In this document: in pieces, positions 30,131 through 39,004 of the stretch | How the letters are laid out: every line of letters starts with the position of its first letter | Numbering within the stretch: position 1 is the first letter of the stretch | DNA from: Isoptericola sp. AK164 | Lineage (GTDB): Bacteria; Actinomycetota; Actinomycetes; Actinomycetales; Cellulomonadaceae | Assembly: GCF_029643425.1 (NCBI RefSeq) | Contig: NZ_CP119106.1 | Location: 1,364,001 to 1,428,000, forward strand | Reading direction: 5' to 3' | DNA length: 64,000 nt | Position numbers and translations under genes: made by a program | Notes under the pieces: generated by a model | Seen by the model: the letters and a program-made list of their open reading frames with translations, nothing else | Database searches by the model: none | Told to the model about the DNA's origin: nothing

Positions 30131-30478
30131 ATGAGCAGTCGCGTTAGACTGGAGCAGATCGGGTCGCGCGACCCTCTTCCGGCGTGCTCGCCGACCGTCC
30201 CTCCCTCCGCGGCGGGTCCGGTGCGGACGTGTGTCGGATGTCGGATGCGTGACCTGCGGTCGCAGCTCCTGCGGCTGGTCCTCGCGACGTCGGACGACGC
30301 CCAGCGTGTCGTCGTGGACGTCCGCGGGTGCCTGCCGGGGCGGGGTGCCTGGCTCCACGAGGACCTCGCCTGCTGGGAACGTGCCGTCCGGCGACGGGCC
30401 GTCCCGCGCGCACTGCGTGCGGACGGGCCGGTGGACCTGGACCCGGTCCGGGCATATCTGGAGCACCAGGACCGTTGA
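30131..30478 (+). CDS. ylxR: YlxR (DUF448) family RNA-binding protein
   Basis: This 115-residue protein has the YlxR signature [19 protein letters not shown], then [20 protein letters not shown]. YlxR-type proteins lie between nusA and infB and have been linked to RNase P and to transcription. The domain starts near residue 30; the first 30 residues are not conserved, so a later GTG (30222) directly before RTCVGC is a possible true start. A TAGACT hexamer at 30145-30150 lies inside the extended start region and would fit that alternative. Confidence 0.85.
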   Translation: MSSRVRLEQIGSRDPLPACSPTVPPSAAGPVRTCVGCRMRDLRSQLLRLVLATSDDAQRVVVDVRGCLPGRGAWLHEDLACWERAVRRRAVPRALRADGPVDLDPVRAYLEHQDR

Positions 30479-30486
30479 GAGAACCG

Positions 30487-30536
30487 GGGCGGCACCACGG
30501 GTGCCGCCCACGTCGCGACCGGGCGTCACCGCCCGG
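30487..30536 (+). terminator. Double hairpin after ylxR
   Basis: A 10-bp stem GGGCGGCACC/GGTGCCGCCC (30487-30496 with 30500-30509, loop 3) is followed by a 7-bp stem CCGGGCG/CGCCCGG (30519-30525 with 30530-30536). No T run; may attenuate transcription into infB. Confidence 0.55.
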
Positions 30537-30632
30537 CCGCACCACGCGTACGTCGACAAGGAAGCGGGTCAGAAGCCGATGGGCACCCGATGAGTCCCCA
30601 GCGATGAGTACTCAGTACTAGCGACGGTCCTG

Positions 30633-30663
30633 CCTGTCTCGGTGGGGCCGAGACAGGAGAGAT
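30633..30663 (+). promoter_or_regulatory. Hairpin overlapping the infB ribosome binding site
   Basis: CCTGTCTCGG (30633-30642) pairs perfectly with CCGAGACAGG (30648-30657), loop TGGGG. The Shine-Dalgarno AGGAGAG (30655-30661) shares its first three bases with the 3' arm. Upstream, AGTAC TCA GTACT (30608-30620) forms a second small inverted repeat in an unusually AT-rich patch. Confidence 0.5.
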
Positions 30664-33540
30664 GTGGCGAAGATCCGCGTCCACGAGCTGGCGAAGCAGC
30701 TCGGGGTGGAGAGCAAGACCCTGCTGGCCGAGCTGAAGGCCTCAGGTGAATTCGTCCGGTCGGCGTCCTCGACGCTCGAGGCACCGGTCGAGCGCATGAT
30801 GCGCGGCAAGTTCGCGTCGTCCGACGGCGGCGCGTCGAAGGGCGACAAGCCCGCCAAGCCGGCGCCCAAGAAGTCGGCCGCGCCCAAGCCGGGTGCGCCG
30901 AAGCCGGGAGGCGAGAAGGCCCCGAAGCCGGGTGCCCCGACGCCCGCGGCGGCGCCCAAGCCCGGTGCCGCCACGGCCCCGAGCGCCGAGACGGCCCCGC
31001 CGGCCGCCCCGAAGCCGGCCGGCGAGCAGGCCCCGACGTCCGGCGCCCCCACGCCGGGTGCGCCCACGCCGGGCACGGCCCCGAAGCCCGGTGGCGCGCC
31101 CAAGCCGGGTGGTGCCCCCAAGCCGGGTGGCGCGCCCAAGCCGGGTGGTGCCCCCAAGCCGGGCGGCCAGCGCTCCGGCGGACGCGGTGGCCCGCGTCCG
31201 GGCAACAACCCGTACTCCTCCCAGCAGGGCATGCAGCGTTCGGGCGGTGGCCCGCGTCCGGGCAACAACCCGTACTCCTCCCAGCAGGGCATGCAGCAGC
31301 GTCCCGCACGCGGTGAGGGCAAGCAGGGCGAGCGCTCCGGCGGTCCCCGTCCGGGCGCTCCGCGTCCGGCGGCCCCGCGTCCGGGCGCCCCGCGCCCCAA
31401 CCCGGGCATGATGCCCGGCAAGACGAGCATGCCGCGTCCGGGCGAGCGTCCCGGCGGCGGCGGTCGTGGCGGCCGTGGCCGCGGCGGCGGTCCGGGCGGT
31501 CCCGGTGGTGCGGGCGGTCCCGGGGGTCCCGGCGGCGGTCGGGGCGGTTTCCGCCCCGGTGGCGGCGGCGGCTTCCGCGGTCGTGGTGGCGCCGGCCGCG
31601 GCAGCACCCAGGGTGCGTTCGGTCGCGCCGGCGGCAAGCCGGTCCGGGGCCGCAAGTCGAAGCGGGCGAAGCGTCAAGAGTTCGAGCAGATGCAGGCCCC
31701 CACGCCGGGTGGCGTGTCGGTCCCTCGGGGCAACGGCAACACCCTGGTGCGCCTGCGCCACGGCTCGTCGCTGAACGACTTCGCGGACAAGATCGACGCG
31801 AACCCCGCCGCGCTCGTCACGGTGCTGCTGCACCTCGGCGAGATGGCGACCGCGACCCAGTCCCTGGACGAGGAGACCTTCGTCACGCTCGGGTCCGAGC
31901 TCGGCTACAAGATCGAGATGGTCTCGGCCGAGGAGGAGGACCGCGAGCTGCTCGAGTCCTTCGCCATCGACCTGCAGGCCGAGGAGGCCGAGGAGACCGA
32001 CGAGGACCTCGTCGCCCGGCCGCCGGTCGTGACCGTCATGGGTCACGTCGACCACGGCAAGACGAAGCTCCTGGACGCCATCCGGTCCACGGACGTCGTC
32101 GCGGGCGAGGCCGGCGGGATCACCCAGCACATCGGTGCGTACCAGGTGCACACCGAGCACGAGGACATGGACCGTGCGGTCACGTTCATCGACACCCCGG
32201 GTCACGAGGCCTTCACGGCCATGCGTGCCCGTGGTGCCAAGGCGACGGACATCGCGATCCTCGTGGTGGCCGCGGACGACGGCGTGATGCCGCAGACGAT
32301 CGAGGCGCTGAACCACGCCCAGGCGGCCGACGTGCCCGTCGTGGTCGCGGTGAACAAGGTGGACAAGGAGGGGGCCAACCCCGCCAAGATCCGCCAGCAG
32401 CTCACCGAGTACAACCTGGTGGCCGAGGAGTACGGCGGCGACACGATGTTCGTCGACGTCTCGGCGCTGCAGCGCAAGGGCATCGACGACCTGCTCGAGG
32501 CCGTGCTGCTGACGGCGGACGCGGCCCTCGACCTGCGGGCGAACCCGACCAAGGACGCCCGTGGTGTGGCGATCGAGGCGCACCTGGACAAGGGCCGCGG
32601 CTCCGTGGCCACCGTCCTGGTGCAGTCCGGCACCCTGCACGTCGGGGACGCCATCGTGGCGGGCACGGCGCACGGCCGGGTGCGGGCCATGTTCGACGAG
32701 CACGGCGAGTCGGTCACCGAGGCGGGTCCGGCGCGTCCGGTCCAGGTCCTGGGGCTGGCGTCGGTGCCGAGCGCGGGGGACACCTTCCTCGCGGCGCCCG
32801 ACGAGCGCACCGCCCGGCAGATCGCCGAGAAGCGTGAGGCGGCCGAGCGTGCCGCCCTTCTGGCCAAGCGCCGCAAGCGCATCAGCCTGGAGGACTTCAC
32901 CAAGGCGCTCGAGCAGGGCAAGGTCGAGACCCTCAACCTGGTCCTCAAGGGCGACGTCTCCGGTGCCGTCGAGGCGCTGGAGGACGCCCTGCTCAAGATC
33001 GACGTGGGCGACGAGGTCGACCTGCGCGTCATCCACCGCGGTGTCGGTGCGATCACGCAGAACGACGTCAACCTGGCCACGGTCGACAACGCCGTGATCC
33101 TCGGCTTCAACGTCCGCTTCGGCGAGCGTGTCGAGGACCTCGCCGAGCGCGAGGGCGTCGAGGTCAAGTTCTACTCGGTCATCTACCAGGCGATCGACGA
33201 CATCGAGGCGGCCCTCAAGGGCATGCTCAAGCCGGAGTACGAGGAGGCGAAGCTCGGCAGCGCCGAGATCCGCCAGGTCTTCCGGTCCTCGAAGTTCGGC
33301 AACATCGCCGGTTCGATCGTCCGGTCGGGCACGATCCGTCGCAACACCAAGGCCCGCGTGCTGCGCGACGGCCGCGTGGTGGGCGACGAGCTCACGGTCG
33401 AGTCGCTGCGACGCGAGAAGGACGACGTCACCGAGGTCCGCGAGGGCTTCGAGTGCGGTATCGGTCTCGGGTCGTACAACGACATCGTCGAGGGCGACAT
33501 CATCGAGACCTTCGAGATGCGCGAGATCCCGCGCGACTGA
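30664..33540 (+). CDS. infB: Translation initiation factor IF-2
   Basis: The 958-residue GTPase places initiator tRNA on the 30S subunit. Regions: IF2N domain ([20 protein letters not shown], 1-55); a long Pro/Gly/Ala/Lys-rich disordered linker (about 60-330) with tandem repeats; second IF2N-like domain (about 360-440); GTPase domain with [31 protein letters not shown] and NKVDK; then domains II-IV. GTG 30664 fits the conserved N-terminus. The linker repeats (31083-31169 and 31184-31297) are the only unusual part. Confidence 0.98.
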   Translation: MAKIRVHELAKQLGVESKTLLAELKASGEFVRSASSTLEAPVERMMRGKFASSDGGASKGDKPAKPAPKKSAAPKPGAPKPGGEKAPKPGAPTPAAAPKPGAATAPSAETAPPAAPKPAGEQAPTSGAPTPGAPTPGTAPKPGGAPKPGGAPKPGGAPKPGGAPKPGGQRSGGRGGPRPGNNPYSSQQGMQRSGGGPRPGNNPYSSQQGMQQRPARGEGKQGERSGGPRPGAPRPAAPRPGAPRPNPGMMPGKTSMPRPGERPGGGGRGGRGRGGGPGGPGGAGGPGGPGGGRGGFRPGGGGGFRGRGGAGRGSTQGAFGRAGGKPVRGRKSKRAKRQEFEQMQAPTPGGVSVPRGNGNTLVRLRHGSSLNDFADKIDANPAALVTVLLHLGEMATATQSLDEETFVTLGSELGYKIEMVSAEEEDRELLESFAIDLQAEEAEETDEDLVARPPVVTVMGHVDHGKTKLLDAIRSTDVVAGEAGGITQHIGAYQVHTEHEDMDRAVTFIDTPGHEAFTAMRARGAKATDIAILVVAADDGVMPQTIEALNHAQAADVPVVVAVNKVDKEGANPAKIRQQLTEYNLVAEEYGGDTMFVDVSALQRKGIDDLLEAVLLTADAALDLRANPTKDARGVAIEAHLDKGRGSVATVLVQSGTLHVGDAIVAGTAHGRVRAMFDEHGESVTEAGPARPVQVLGLASVPSAGDTFLAAPDERTARQIAEKREAAERAALLAKRRKRISLEDFTKALEQGKVETLNLVLKGDVSGAVEALEDALLKIDVGDEVDLRVIHRGVGAITQNDVNLATVDNAVILGFNVRFGERVEDLAEREGVEVKFYSVIYQAIDDIEAALKGMLKPEYEEAKLGSAEIRQVFRSSKFGNIAGSIVRSGTIRRNTKARVLRDGRVVGDELTVESLRREKDDVTEVREGFECGIGLGSYNDIVEGDIIETFEMREIPRD
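31083..31169 (+). repeat. 18-bp coding tandem repeat in infB (PGGAPK units)
   Basis: About five copies of an 18-bp unit encoding PGGAPK. Codon use alternates between GGCGCGCCC and GGTGCCCCC versions, giving a 36-bp higher-order period. It lies in the disordered linker of IF-2 and keeps the frame. Confidence 0.85.
31184..31297 (+). repeat. 60-bp period direct duplication in infB
   Basis: Bases 31184-31237 are repeated exactly at 31244-31297 (54 identical bases, period 60). The duplicated peptide includes [16 protein letters not shown]. Identity at synonymous positions indicates a recent in-frame duplication. Confidence 0.9.
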
Positions 33541-33555
33541 GAAGGTCGAGACGGA

Positions 33556-33609
33556 CGACGGCGCCCCGTTCCACCCCGCCACGCGCGGAGGGGGGGCGGG
33601 GCGCCGTCG
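33556..33609 (+). terminator. Hairpin after infB
   Basis: Arms CGACGGCGCCCCG (33556-33568) and CGGGGCGCCGTCG (33597-33609) are exact complements; the 28-nt loop can fold further (CCCCGCC with G-rich run). It lies 16 nt after the infB stop and before the rbfA ribosome binding site. Confidence 0.65.
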
Positions 33610-33630
33610 ACGTCGTGACAAGGAGGACGG

Positions 33631-34068
33631 ATGAGCGAGAACCCGCGGGCGCGCCGGTTGGCGGACCGCATCAAGGAGATCGTCGCGCAGATGCTCGACA
33701 CGCGGATCAAGGACCCCCGCCTCGGGTTCGTCACGGTCACGGACGTGCGTGTCACCGGCGACCTGCAGCAGGCGTCGGTGTTCTACACGGTCTTCGGCAG
33801 CGACGAGGAGCGGACCGGGACCGCCGCCGCGCTGGAGAGCGCCAAGGGGATGATCCGTTCCGAGGTCGGCAAGCAGACGGGCGTGCGGCTCACGCCGACC
33901 ATCGAGTTCCACCTGGACTCGGTGCCGGAGACCGCGGCGCACCTCGACGCGGCGCTGTCGCAGGCCCGCCTGCGCGACGCCGAGCTGGCGGCGCTGCGCG
34001 AGGGCAAGTCCCCGGCGGGCGACGCGGACCCGTACCGCACGAGCGACGAGCGCGCCGACGACGAGTGA
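33631..34068 (+). CDS. rbfA: 30S ribosome-binding factor RbfA
   Basis: The 145-residue KH-like cold-shock and assembly factor acts on the 16S 5' helix. Family pattern: [46 protein letters not shown] (split here only for reading) and [14 protein letters not shown]-like [15 protein letters not shown] 33631 follows the near-perfect Shine-Dalgarno AAGGAGG with a 4-base spacer. The tail is acidic. Confidence 0.96.
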   Translation: MSENPRARRLADRIKEIVAQMLDTRIKDPRLGFVTVTDVRVTGDLQQASVFYTVFGSDEERTGTAAALESAKGMIRSEVGKQTGVRLTPTIEFHLDSVPETAAHLDAALSQARLRDAELAALREGKSPAGDADPYRTSDERADDE

Positions 34069-34082
34069 CCACCACCCCGACA

Positions 34083-34149
34083 CTGTGGGCATGAAATCTG
34101 CAGTGCTGGACCCGTCCTGGCCTGCAGATTTCATGCCCACAGCTGTGGG
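34083..34149. repeat. Long perfect inverted repeat, REP/MITE-like, between rbfA and truB
   Basis: Left arm CTGTGGGCATGAAATCTGCAG (34083-34103) and right arm (34122-34142) are exact 21-base reverse complements around an 18-nt loop. The right arm overlaps a second perfect palindrome CCCACAGCTGTGGG (34136-34149). The arms are about 52 % GC against about 73 % around them and contain AAAT, rare here. There is no T run, so it is not a standard terminator. Its compact form resembles a dispersed palindromic element, but only one copy is in this window. Confidence 0.8.
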
Positions 34150-34165
34150 GGAGAGGGGAGGAGCC

Positions 34166-35125
34166 GTGGCCGAGGAGAGCTCCGGCCGTCCCGCGCGGCG
34201 CCCGACGGCGCCCGACGGTCTGCTGGTCGTCGACAAGCCGGCCGGCTGGACCAGCCACGACGTCGTCGGGCGGTGCCGTCGTTTGGCGGGGACGCGCAAG
34301 GTCGGCCACGCCGGCACGCTGGACCCGATGGCCACGGGCGTGCTGGTGATCGGCGTCGGGCGGGCCACCAAGCTGCTCACCTACGTCGTGGGGGCCGACA
34401 AGGCCTACACCGCGACGATCCGTCTCGGCGTCGCGACCACCACGGACGACGCCGAGGGAGACGTCGTCGACGCCCCCGGCGTGGACGACGGTGTGGACCC
34501 GGCGGCGCTGGACCGCGAGATCGGCCGGCTCACCGGGGACATCCAGCAGGTGCCGACCACCGTCAGCGCGATCAAGGTGGACGGCCGGCGCGCCTACGCG
34601 CGGGCCCGGGCCGGCGAGGACGTGGAGCTCGCCGCCCGCCCGGTGACCGTGAGCACCTTCGAGGTGACCGCCACCCGGCCCGCGACGTCCCACGACGGGA
34701 CCGCGGTCCTCGACCTCGACGTCGTCGTGGTCGTCTCCTCCGGCACGTACGTGCGCGCCCTGGCGCGGGACCTCGGGGCGGCGCTCGGCGTCGGCGGGCA
34801 CCTGACGGCGCTGCGGCGGACGCGTGTGGGCGGCTACACGCTCGACCGGGCCGCCACCCTCGACGAGCTCGAGGCGCAGGCCGACGCGGACGGCGTGCTC
34901 GCCACGCTGCCGCTCGGCGACGCGGCGCGCAGCACCTTCCCGGTGCGTGAGCTGACCGAGGCCGAGACCCGCGCCCTGGGCTACGGGCAGTGGGTGACGC
35001 CGACCGGGATGCGCGGGACCGTGGCGGGCCTGGGCCCGGACGGCACCCTGGTCGCCCTGCTCGAGGACACGACCCGGCGTGGCGAGCGCCTGGCCAAGCC
35101 GGTGCTGGTGCTCGCCCCGGCCTGA
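34166..35125 (+). CDS. truB: tRNA pseudouridine(55) synthase TruB
   Basis: The 319-residue enzyme makes pseudouridine 55 in the tRNA T-loop. The catalytic Asp is in GHAGTLDPMATGVLV; other motifs are GLLVVDKPAGWTSHDVV and VSSGTYVRALARDLG. GTG 34166 was chosen: the Shine-Dalgarno GGGGAGGAG precedes it and the encoded protein begins close to the conserved domain. A longer frame from GTG 34085 would translate the inverted repeat and is rejected. Confidence 0.95.
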   Translation: MAEESSGRPARRPTAPDGLLVVDKPAGWTSHDVVGRCRRLAGTRKVGHAGTLDPMATGVLVIGVGRATKLLTYVVGADKAYTATIRLGVATTTDDAEGDVVDAPGVDDGVDPAALDREIGRLTGDIQQVPTTVSAIKVDGRRAYARARAGEDVELAARPVTVSTFEVTATRPATSHDGTAVLDLDVVVVVSSGTYVRALARDLGAALGVGGHLTALRRTRVGGYTLDRAATLDELEAQADADGVLATLPLGDAARSTFPVRELTEAETRALGYGQWVTPTGMRGTVAGLGPDGTLVALLEDTTRRGERLAKPVLVLAPA

Positions 35126-35194
35126 GCCGGACTATCCTGATCCGTCGGCGTCGCCCGGGCGCCGAGAAGTCTGCTGACGAGGAGCGCGATCGGC

Positions 35195-36172
35195 GTGCAG
35201 GTGTTCACGGACCTCGCCGAGGTCCCCGACGACTTCGGCCCGTCGGTGGTGACGATCGGCAACTTCGACGGCGTCCATCGCGGCCACCAGGCCGTCCTGG
35301 GACGTCTCGTCCGGCTCGCCCGGGCGGACTCCCGCGCCGCCGTCGCCGTGACCTTCGACCCGCACCCGGCGCTGGTGCACCGCCCGGAGTCGGCCCCGGA
35401 GCTGATCACGGGCCTCGCCGACCGCCTCGAGCTGCTGGCGCGGACGGGTCTGGACGCGGTGCTCGTGGTCCGCTACTCCCTCGAGTTCGCGGAGCAGAGC
35501 CCCGAGGAGTTCGTCACCCGCTACCTCACCGGGGCGCTCGGCGCGCGCAGCGTCGTCGTGGGCCACGACGTGCGTTTCGGCCGGGCCAACGCCGGGACGT
35601 TGGCCACCATGGTCGACCTGGGCGGGCGCCACGGCTTCGAGGTCGTGGCCGTCGACGACGTCGGCGAGTGCGCGCCGCAGGACGACGGCGCCGGGGACCG
35701 CTGGTCCAGCTCGGCCGCCCGCGCCCTGATCGCCGAGGGCGACGTGGCCCAGGCCGCCGACGTCCTGGGCCGGCCCCACCGGGTGCGCGGCGTCGTCGTG
35801 CACGGGGACGCCCGCGGCCGCGAGCTCGGGTTCCCCACGGCGAACCTGGGCGGCATCGACGGCATGGTGCCCGCCGACGGCGTCTACGCCGGATGGCTGC
35901 GCCGGCCGGGTCTGGCCGACCGCGAGCCCGACCACCCCGACGTCGTGCTGCCGGCGGCGATCTCCATCGGCACCAACCCGACGTTCGACGGTGTCGAGCG
36001 CCGCGTCGAGGCGTACGTCCTGGACCGGACCGACCTCGACCTGTACGGCGAGGAGGTCGTGCTCGAGATGGTCCAGCACCTGCGTCCCACCGTCCGGTTC
36101 GACGGCATCGACGCCCTGGTGACCCAGATGACCGACGACGTCGTGCGCGCCCGGGCCGCCCTGCTCTCCTGA
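35195..36172 (+). CDS. ribF: Bifunctional riboflavin kinase / FAD synthetase
   Basis: This 325-residue protein makes FMN and FAD from riboflavin. The N-terminal adenylyltransferase domain has VVTIGNFDGVHRGHQAVL and the C-terminal kinase domain has GDARGRELGFPTANL and TVRFDGIDALVTQM. GTG 35195 follows GACGAGGAGCGCGATCGGC. TATCCT (35132-35137) upstream is a possible -10 for a separate promoter. No FMN riboswitch is present in the 69-nt gap. Confidence 0.95.
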   Translation: MQVFTDLAEVPDDFGPSVVTIGNFDGVHRGHQAVLGRLVRLARADSRAAVAVTFDPHPALVHRPESAPELITGLADRLELLARTGLDAVLVVRYSLEFAEQSPEEFVTRYLTGALGARSVVVGHDVRFGRANAGTLATMVDLGGRHGFEVVAVDDVGECAPQDDGAGDRWSSSAARALIAEGDVAQAADVLGRPHRVRGVVVHGDARGRELGFPTANLGGIDGMVPADGVYAGWLRRPGLADREPDHPDVVLPAAISIGTNPTFDGVERRVEAYVLDRTDLDLYGEEVVLEMVQHLRPTVRFDGIDALVTQMTDDVVRARAALLS

Positions 36173-36263
36173 TAGGATGGTCGCTGCCGTAGAACGGCCG
36201 CGGATCCAGAGCGCCCGGTGAAGAAGTCCCGGAGCACCGCGCAACGACACCAGAAGGAGAGCC

Positions 36264-36533
36264 ATGCCGCTCGACGCTGCCACGAAGCAGTCCATCATCA
36301 CCGAGTACGCGACTCACGAGGGCGACACCGGCTCGCCGGAGGTGCAGATCGCTCTGCTGACCCGGCGGATCACCGATCTGACCGAGCACCTCAAGGAGCA
36401 CAAGCAGGACCACCACTCCCGTCGTGGTCTGCTCCTCCTGGTCGGTCAGCGTCGCCGTCTGCTGAGCTACCTGCAGAAGGTCGACATCCAGCGCTACCGC
36501 GCGCTCATCGAGCGCCTCGGTCTGCGTCGCTGA
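36264..36533 (+). CDS. rpsO: 30S ribosomal protein S15
   Basis: This 89-residue protein has the S15 pattern [18 protein letters not shown] and [21 protein letters not shown]; it binds 16S rRNA in the platform. ATG 36264 follows AGAAGGAGAGCC. A TAGGAT hexamer (36174-36179) overlapping the ribF stop is a likely -10, leaving a leader of about 80 nt. A strong terminator follows. Confidence 0.98.
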   Translation: MPLDAATKQSIITEYATHEGDTGSPEVQIALLTRRITDLTEHLKEHKQDHHSRRGLLLLVGQRRRLLSYLQKVDIQRYRALIERLGLRR

Positions 36534-36543
36534 CGTCCCGCCC

Positions 36544-36576
36544 TCAGCCCGGTCCCTCTCGCAGGGACCGGGCTGA
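36544..36576 (+). terminator. Hairpin terminator after rpsO
   Basis: A perfect 14-bp stem TCAGCCCGGTCCCT (36544-36557) with AGGGACCGGGCTGA (36563-36576), loop CTCGC, 10 nt after the rpsO stop. Confidence 0.75.
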
Positions 36577-36580
36577 TCTG

Positions 36581-36603
36581 GTGTGATGTCCTTGTAGTCA
36601 CAC
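36581..36603. promoter_or_regulatory. Dyad GTGTGA-N11-TCACAC upstream of pnp
   Basis: A 6-bp inverted repeat with an 11-bp spacer lies about 140 nt before pnp, just after the rpsO terminator. The half-sites recall Crp/Fnr-type sites, but the spacer is too long for the usual TGTGA-N6-TCACA. It could be an operator or an mRNA stem. Confidence 0.3.
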
Positions 36604-36743
36604 AGCACACCGCGCCGCCGGGCCGTCGTCCGGTCCTCGGTAGTGGCCCCCCGATCCGCCGGTCCGCACCGGCGTGCTCCGGGGGCCTCGATCGAAGACC
36701 GTCGCTCGGGCGGGCGGCGCCTTCGAGAGCAAGGAGGGCACCC

Positions 36744-38996
36744 GTGGAGGGTCCCGAGATCCAGTTCGCCGAGGCCGTCATCGACAACGGCCGCTTCGGC
36801 ACCCGTACCGTCCGCTTCGAGACCGGCCGACTGGCCCGGCAGGCCGCCGGCGCCGTCTCCGCCTACCTCGACGGCGAGACCATGCTGCTGTCGACCACCG
36901 CGGTCGGCAAGCACCCCAAGGACCAGTTCGACTTCTTCCCGCTGACGGTGGACGTCGAGGAGCGGATGTACGCCGCGGGCCGCATCCCCGGCTCGTTCTT
37001 CCGCCGTGAGGGCCGCCCGTCGACCGAGGCGATCCTGACCTGCCGCCTCACCGACCGCCCGCTGCGCCCGCTGTTCGTCAAGGGCCTGCGCAACGAGGTC
37101 CAGATCGTCATCACGGTCATGGCCCAGCACCCGGACGACGCCTACGACGTCCTGGCGATGAACGCGGCCTCCGCGTCCACCCAGATCTCCGGCCTGCCGT
37201 TCTCCGGCCCGGCCGGTGCCGTGCGCATCGCGCTCATCGACGACCAGTGGGTCGCGTTCCCGAAGTACTCGGACAAGGAGCGCGCCGTCTTCGAGATGGT
37301 CGTCGCGGGCCGCAAGGTCACCGCCGCCGACGGCTCGGAGGACGTCGCCATCGCGATGATCGAGGCCGAGGCGACCGACGACGCGTGGAACCTCGTCAAG
37401 AACGAGGGCGCCACCGCCCCGACCGAGCAGGTCGTGGCCGAGGGCATCGACGCGGCCAAGCCGTTCATCGCCGCCCTGTGCGACGCCCAGCTCTCCCTGG
37501 CCTCGCAGTCGGCCAAGGACGTCGCCGAGTTCCCGCTCTTCCCGGACTACGCCGACGACGCCTACGCCGCCGTCGAGTCCGCGGCGTCGGCCCCGGCCAC
37601 CGAGGCGCTGGCGATCGCCGACAAGCAGCAGCGCGAGAGCCGTCTCGACGAGATCAAGGCCGGCGTCCTCGAGCAGCTGGGCGAGCAGTTCGAGGGCCGT
37701 GAGAAGGAGCTGTCGGCCGCCTACCGCAGCCTGCAGAAGCAGCTCGTGCGTCAGCGCGTGCTCACCGAGGGCGTGCGCATCGACGGCCGCGGTCTCGCGG
37801 ACATCCGCACCCTGTCGGCCGAGGTCGAGGTGCTGCCCCGCGTGCACGGCTCGGCGCTGTTCGAGCGCGGCGAGACCCAGATCCTGGGTGTCACCACGCT
37901 GAACATGCTGCGCATGGAGCAGCAGATCGACTCCCTCGGGCCGGTCACGCGCAAGCGCTACATGCACAACTACAACTTCCCGCCGTACTCGACCGGTGAG
38001 ACCGGCCGGGTCGGCTCGCCGAAGCGTCGCGAGATCGGCCACGGTGCGCTCGCCGAGCGCGCCCTGGTGCCGGTGCTGCCGAGCCGCGAGGAGTTCCCCT
38101 ACGCGATCCGCCAGGTCTCCGAGGCCCTCGGGTCCAACGGGTCGACCTCGATGGGCTCGGTCTGCGCCTCGACGCTGTCCATGCTCAACGCCGGCGTGCC
38201 GCTCAAGGCCCCCGTCGCGGGCATCGCGATGGGCCTGGTGTCCGACACGGTCGACGGGGAGACCCGCTACGCGGCCATGACGGACATCCTCGGTGCCGAG
38301 GACGCCTTCGGCGACATGGACTTCAAGGTCGCCGGCACCCGCGAGTTCGTCACCGCCATCCAGCTCGACACCAAGCTCGACGGCATCCCCGCCTCGGTGC
38401 TGGCCGCCGCGCTGGGCCAGGCGCACGACGCCCGCCTGACGATCCTCGACGTCATCGCCGAGGCCATCGACACGCCGGACGAGATGTCGCCGTACGCGCC
38501 GCGGGTCATCGCGGTCAAGGTCCCCGTGGACAAGATCGGCGAGGTCATCGGGCCCAAGGGCAAGATGATCAACCAGATCCAGGAGGAGACCGGCGCCGAC
38601 ATCTCCATCGAGGACGACGGCACGGTCTACATCGGCGCCACGGACGGTCCGAGCGCGGAGGCGGCGCGGGCGTCGATCAACGCGATCGCCAACCCGCACG
38701 TGCCGGAGGTCGGCGAGCGCTTCGTCGGCACCGTGGTCAAGACGACCTCCTTCGGCGCGTTCATCTCGCTCGCGCCGGGCAAGGACGGCCTGCTGCACAT
38801 CAGCCAGCTGCGCAAGCTGGTCGGCGGCAAGCGCGTGGAGAACGTCGACGACGTGCTCTCCATCGGCCAGAAGATCCAGGTCGAGATCGGTGAGATCGAC
38901 TCCCGCGGCAAGCTGTCGCTGGTCGCGATCACCGAGGAGGACGACAAGGCGGCCGACGCCGACGAGGCGCCGGCCACCGAGGCGAGCGAGGCCTGA
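36744..38996 (+). CDS. pnp: Polyribonucleotide nucleotidyltransferase (PNPase)
   Basis: The 750-residue phosphorolytic 3'-5' exoribonuclease has two RNase PH domains ([20 protein letters not shown] and the catalytic half with [15 protein letters not shown]), a KH domain (about 600-660, [19 protein letters not shown]) and an S1 domain (about 665-735, [21 protein letters not shown]). The start is GTG at 36744 after AGCAAGGAGGGCACCC. The 210-nt upstream region holds the rpsO terminator and a dyad. Final residues are an acidic tail. Confidence 0.98.
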   Translation: MEGPEIQFAEAVIDNGRFGTRTVRFETGRLARQAAGAVSAYLDGETMLLSTTAVGKHPKDQFDFFPLTVDVEERMYAAGRIPGSFFRREGRPSTEAILTCRLTDRPLRPLFVKGLRNEVQIVITVMAQHPDDAYDVLAMNAASASTQISGLPFSGPAGAVRIALIDDQWVAFPKYSDKERAVFEMVVAGRKVTAADGSEDVAIAMIEAEATDDAWNLVKNEGATAPTEQVVAEGIDAAKPFIAALCDAQLSLASQSAKDVAEFPLFPDYADDAYAAVESAASAPATEALAIADKQQRESRLDEIKAGVLEQLGEQFEGREKELSAAYRSLQKQLVRQRVLTEGVRIDGRGLADIRTLSAEVEVLPRVHGSALFERGETQILGVTTLNMLRMEQQIDSLGPVTRKRYMHNYNFPPYSTGETGRVGSPKRREIGHGALAERALVPVLPSREEFPYAIRQVSEALGSNGSTSMGSVCASTLSMLNAGVPLKAPVAGIAMGLVSDTVDGETRYAAMTDILGAEDAFGDMDFKVAGTREFVTAIQLDTKLDGIPASVLAAALGQAHDARLTILDVIAEAIDTPDEMSPYAPRVIAVKVPVDKIGEVIGPKGKMINQIQEETGADISIEDDGTVYIGATDGPSAEAARASINAIANPHVPEVGERFVGTVVKTTSFGAFISLAPGKDGLLHISQLRKLVGGKRVENVDDVLSIGQKIQVEIGEIDSRGKLSLVAITEEDDKAADADEAPATEASEA

Positions 38997-39004
38997 TCGC
39001 CCGT

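Noticed and set aside
34085-34165. Upstream GTG start for truB through the inverted repeat
   Set aside because: The good ribosome binding site lies before GTG 34166, and the extra residues would be encoded by the palindrome.
30742-34380. 1212-codon open frame antisense to infB, rbfA and truB
   Set aside because: Shadow of strongly biased codon use; low-complexity composition, no motif, and it spans several real genes.
35126-35194. FMN riboswitch before ribF
   Set aside because: Only 69 nt are available and none of the conserved aptamer segments is visible.
36581-36603. Crp/cAMP binding site
   Set aside because: Half-sites are 11 bp apart instead of 6 and no other support exists.
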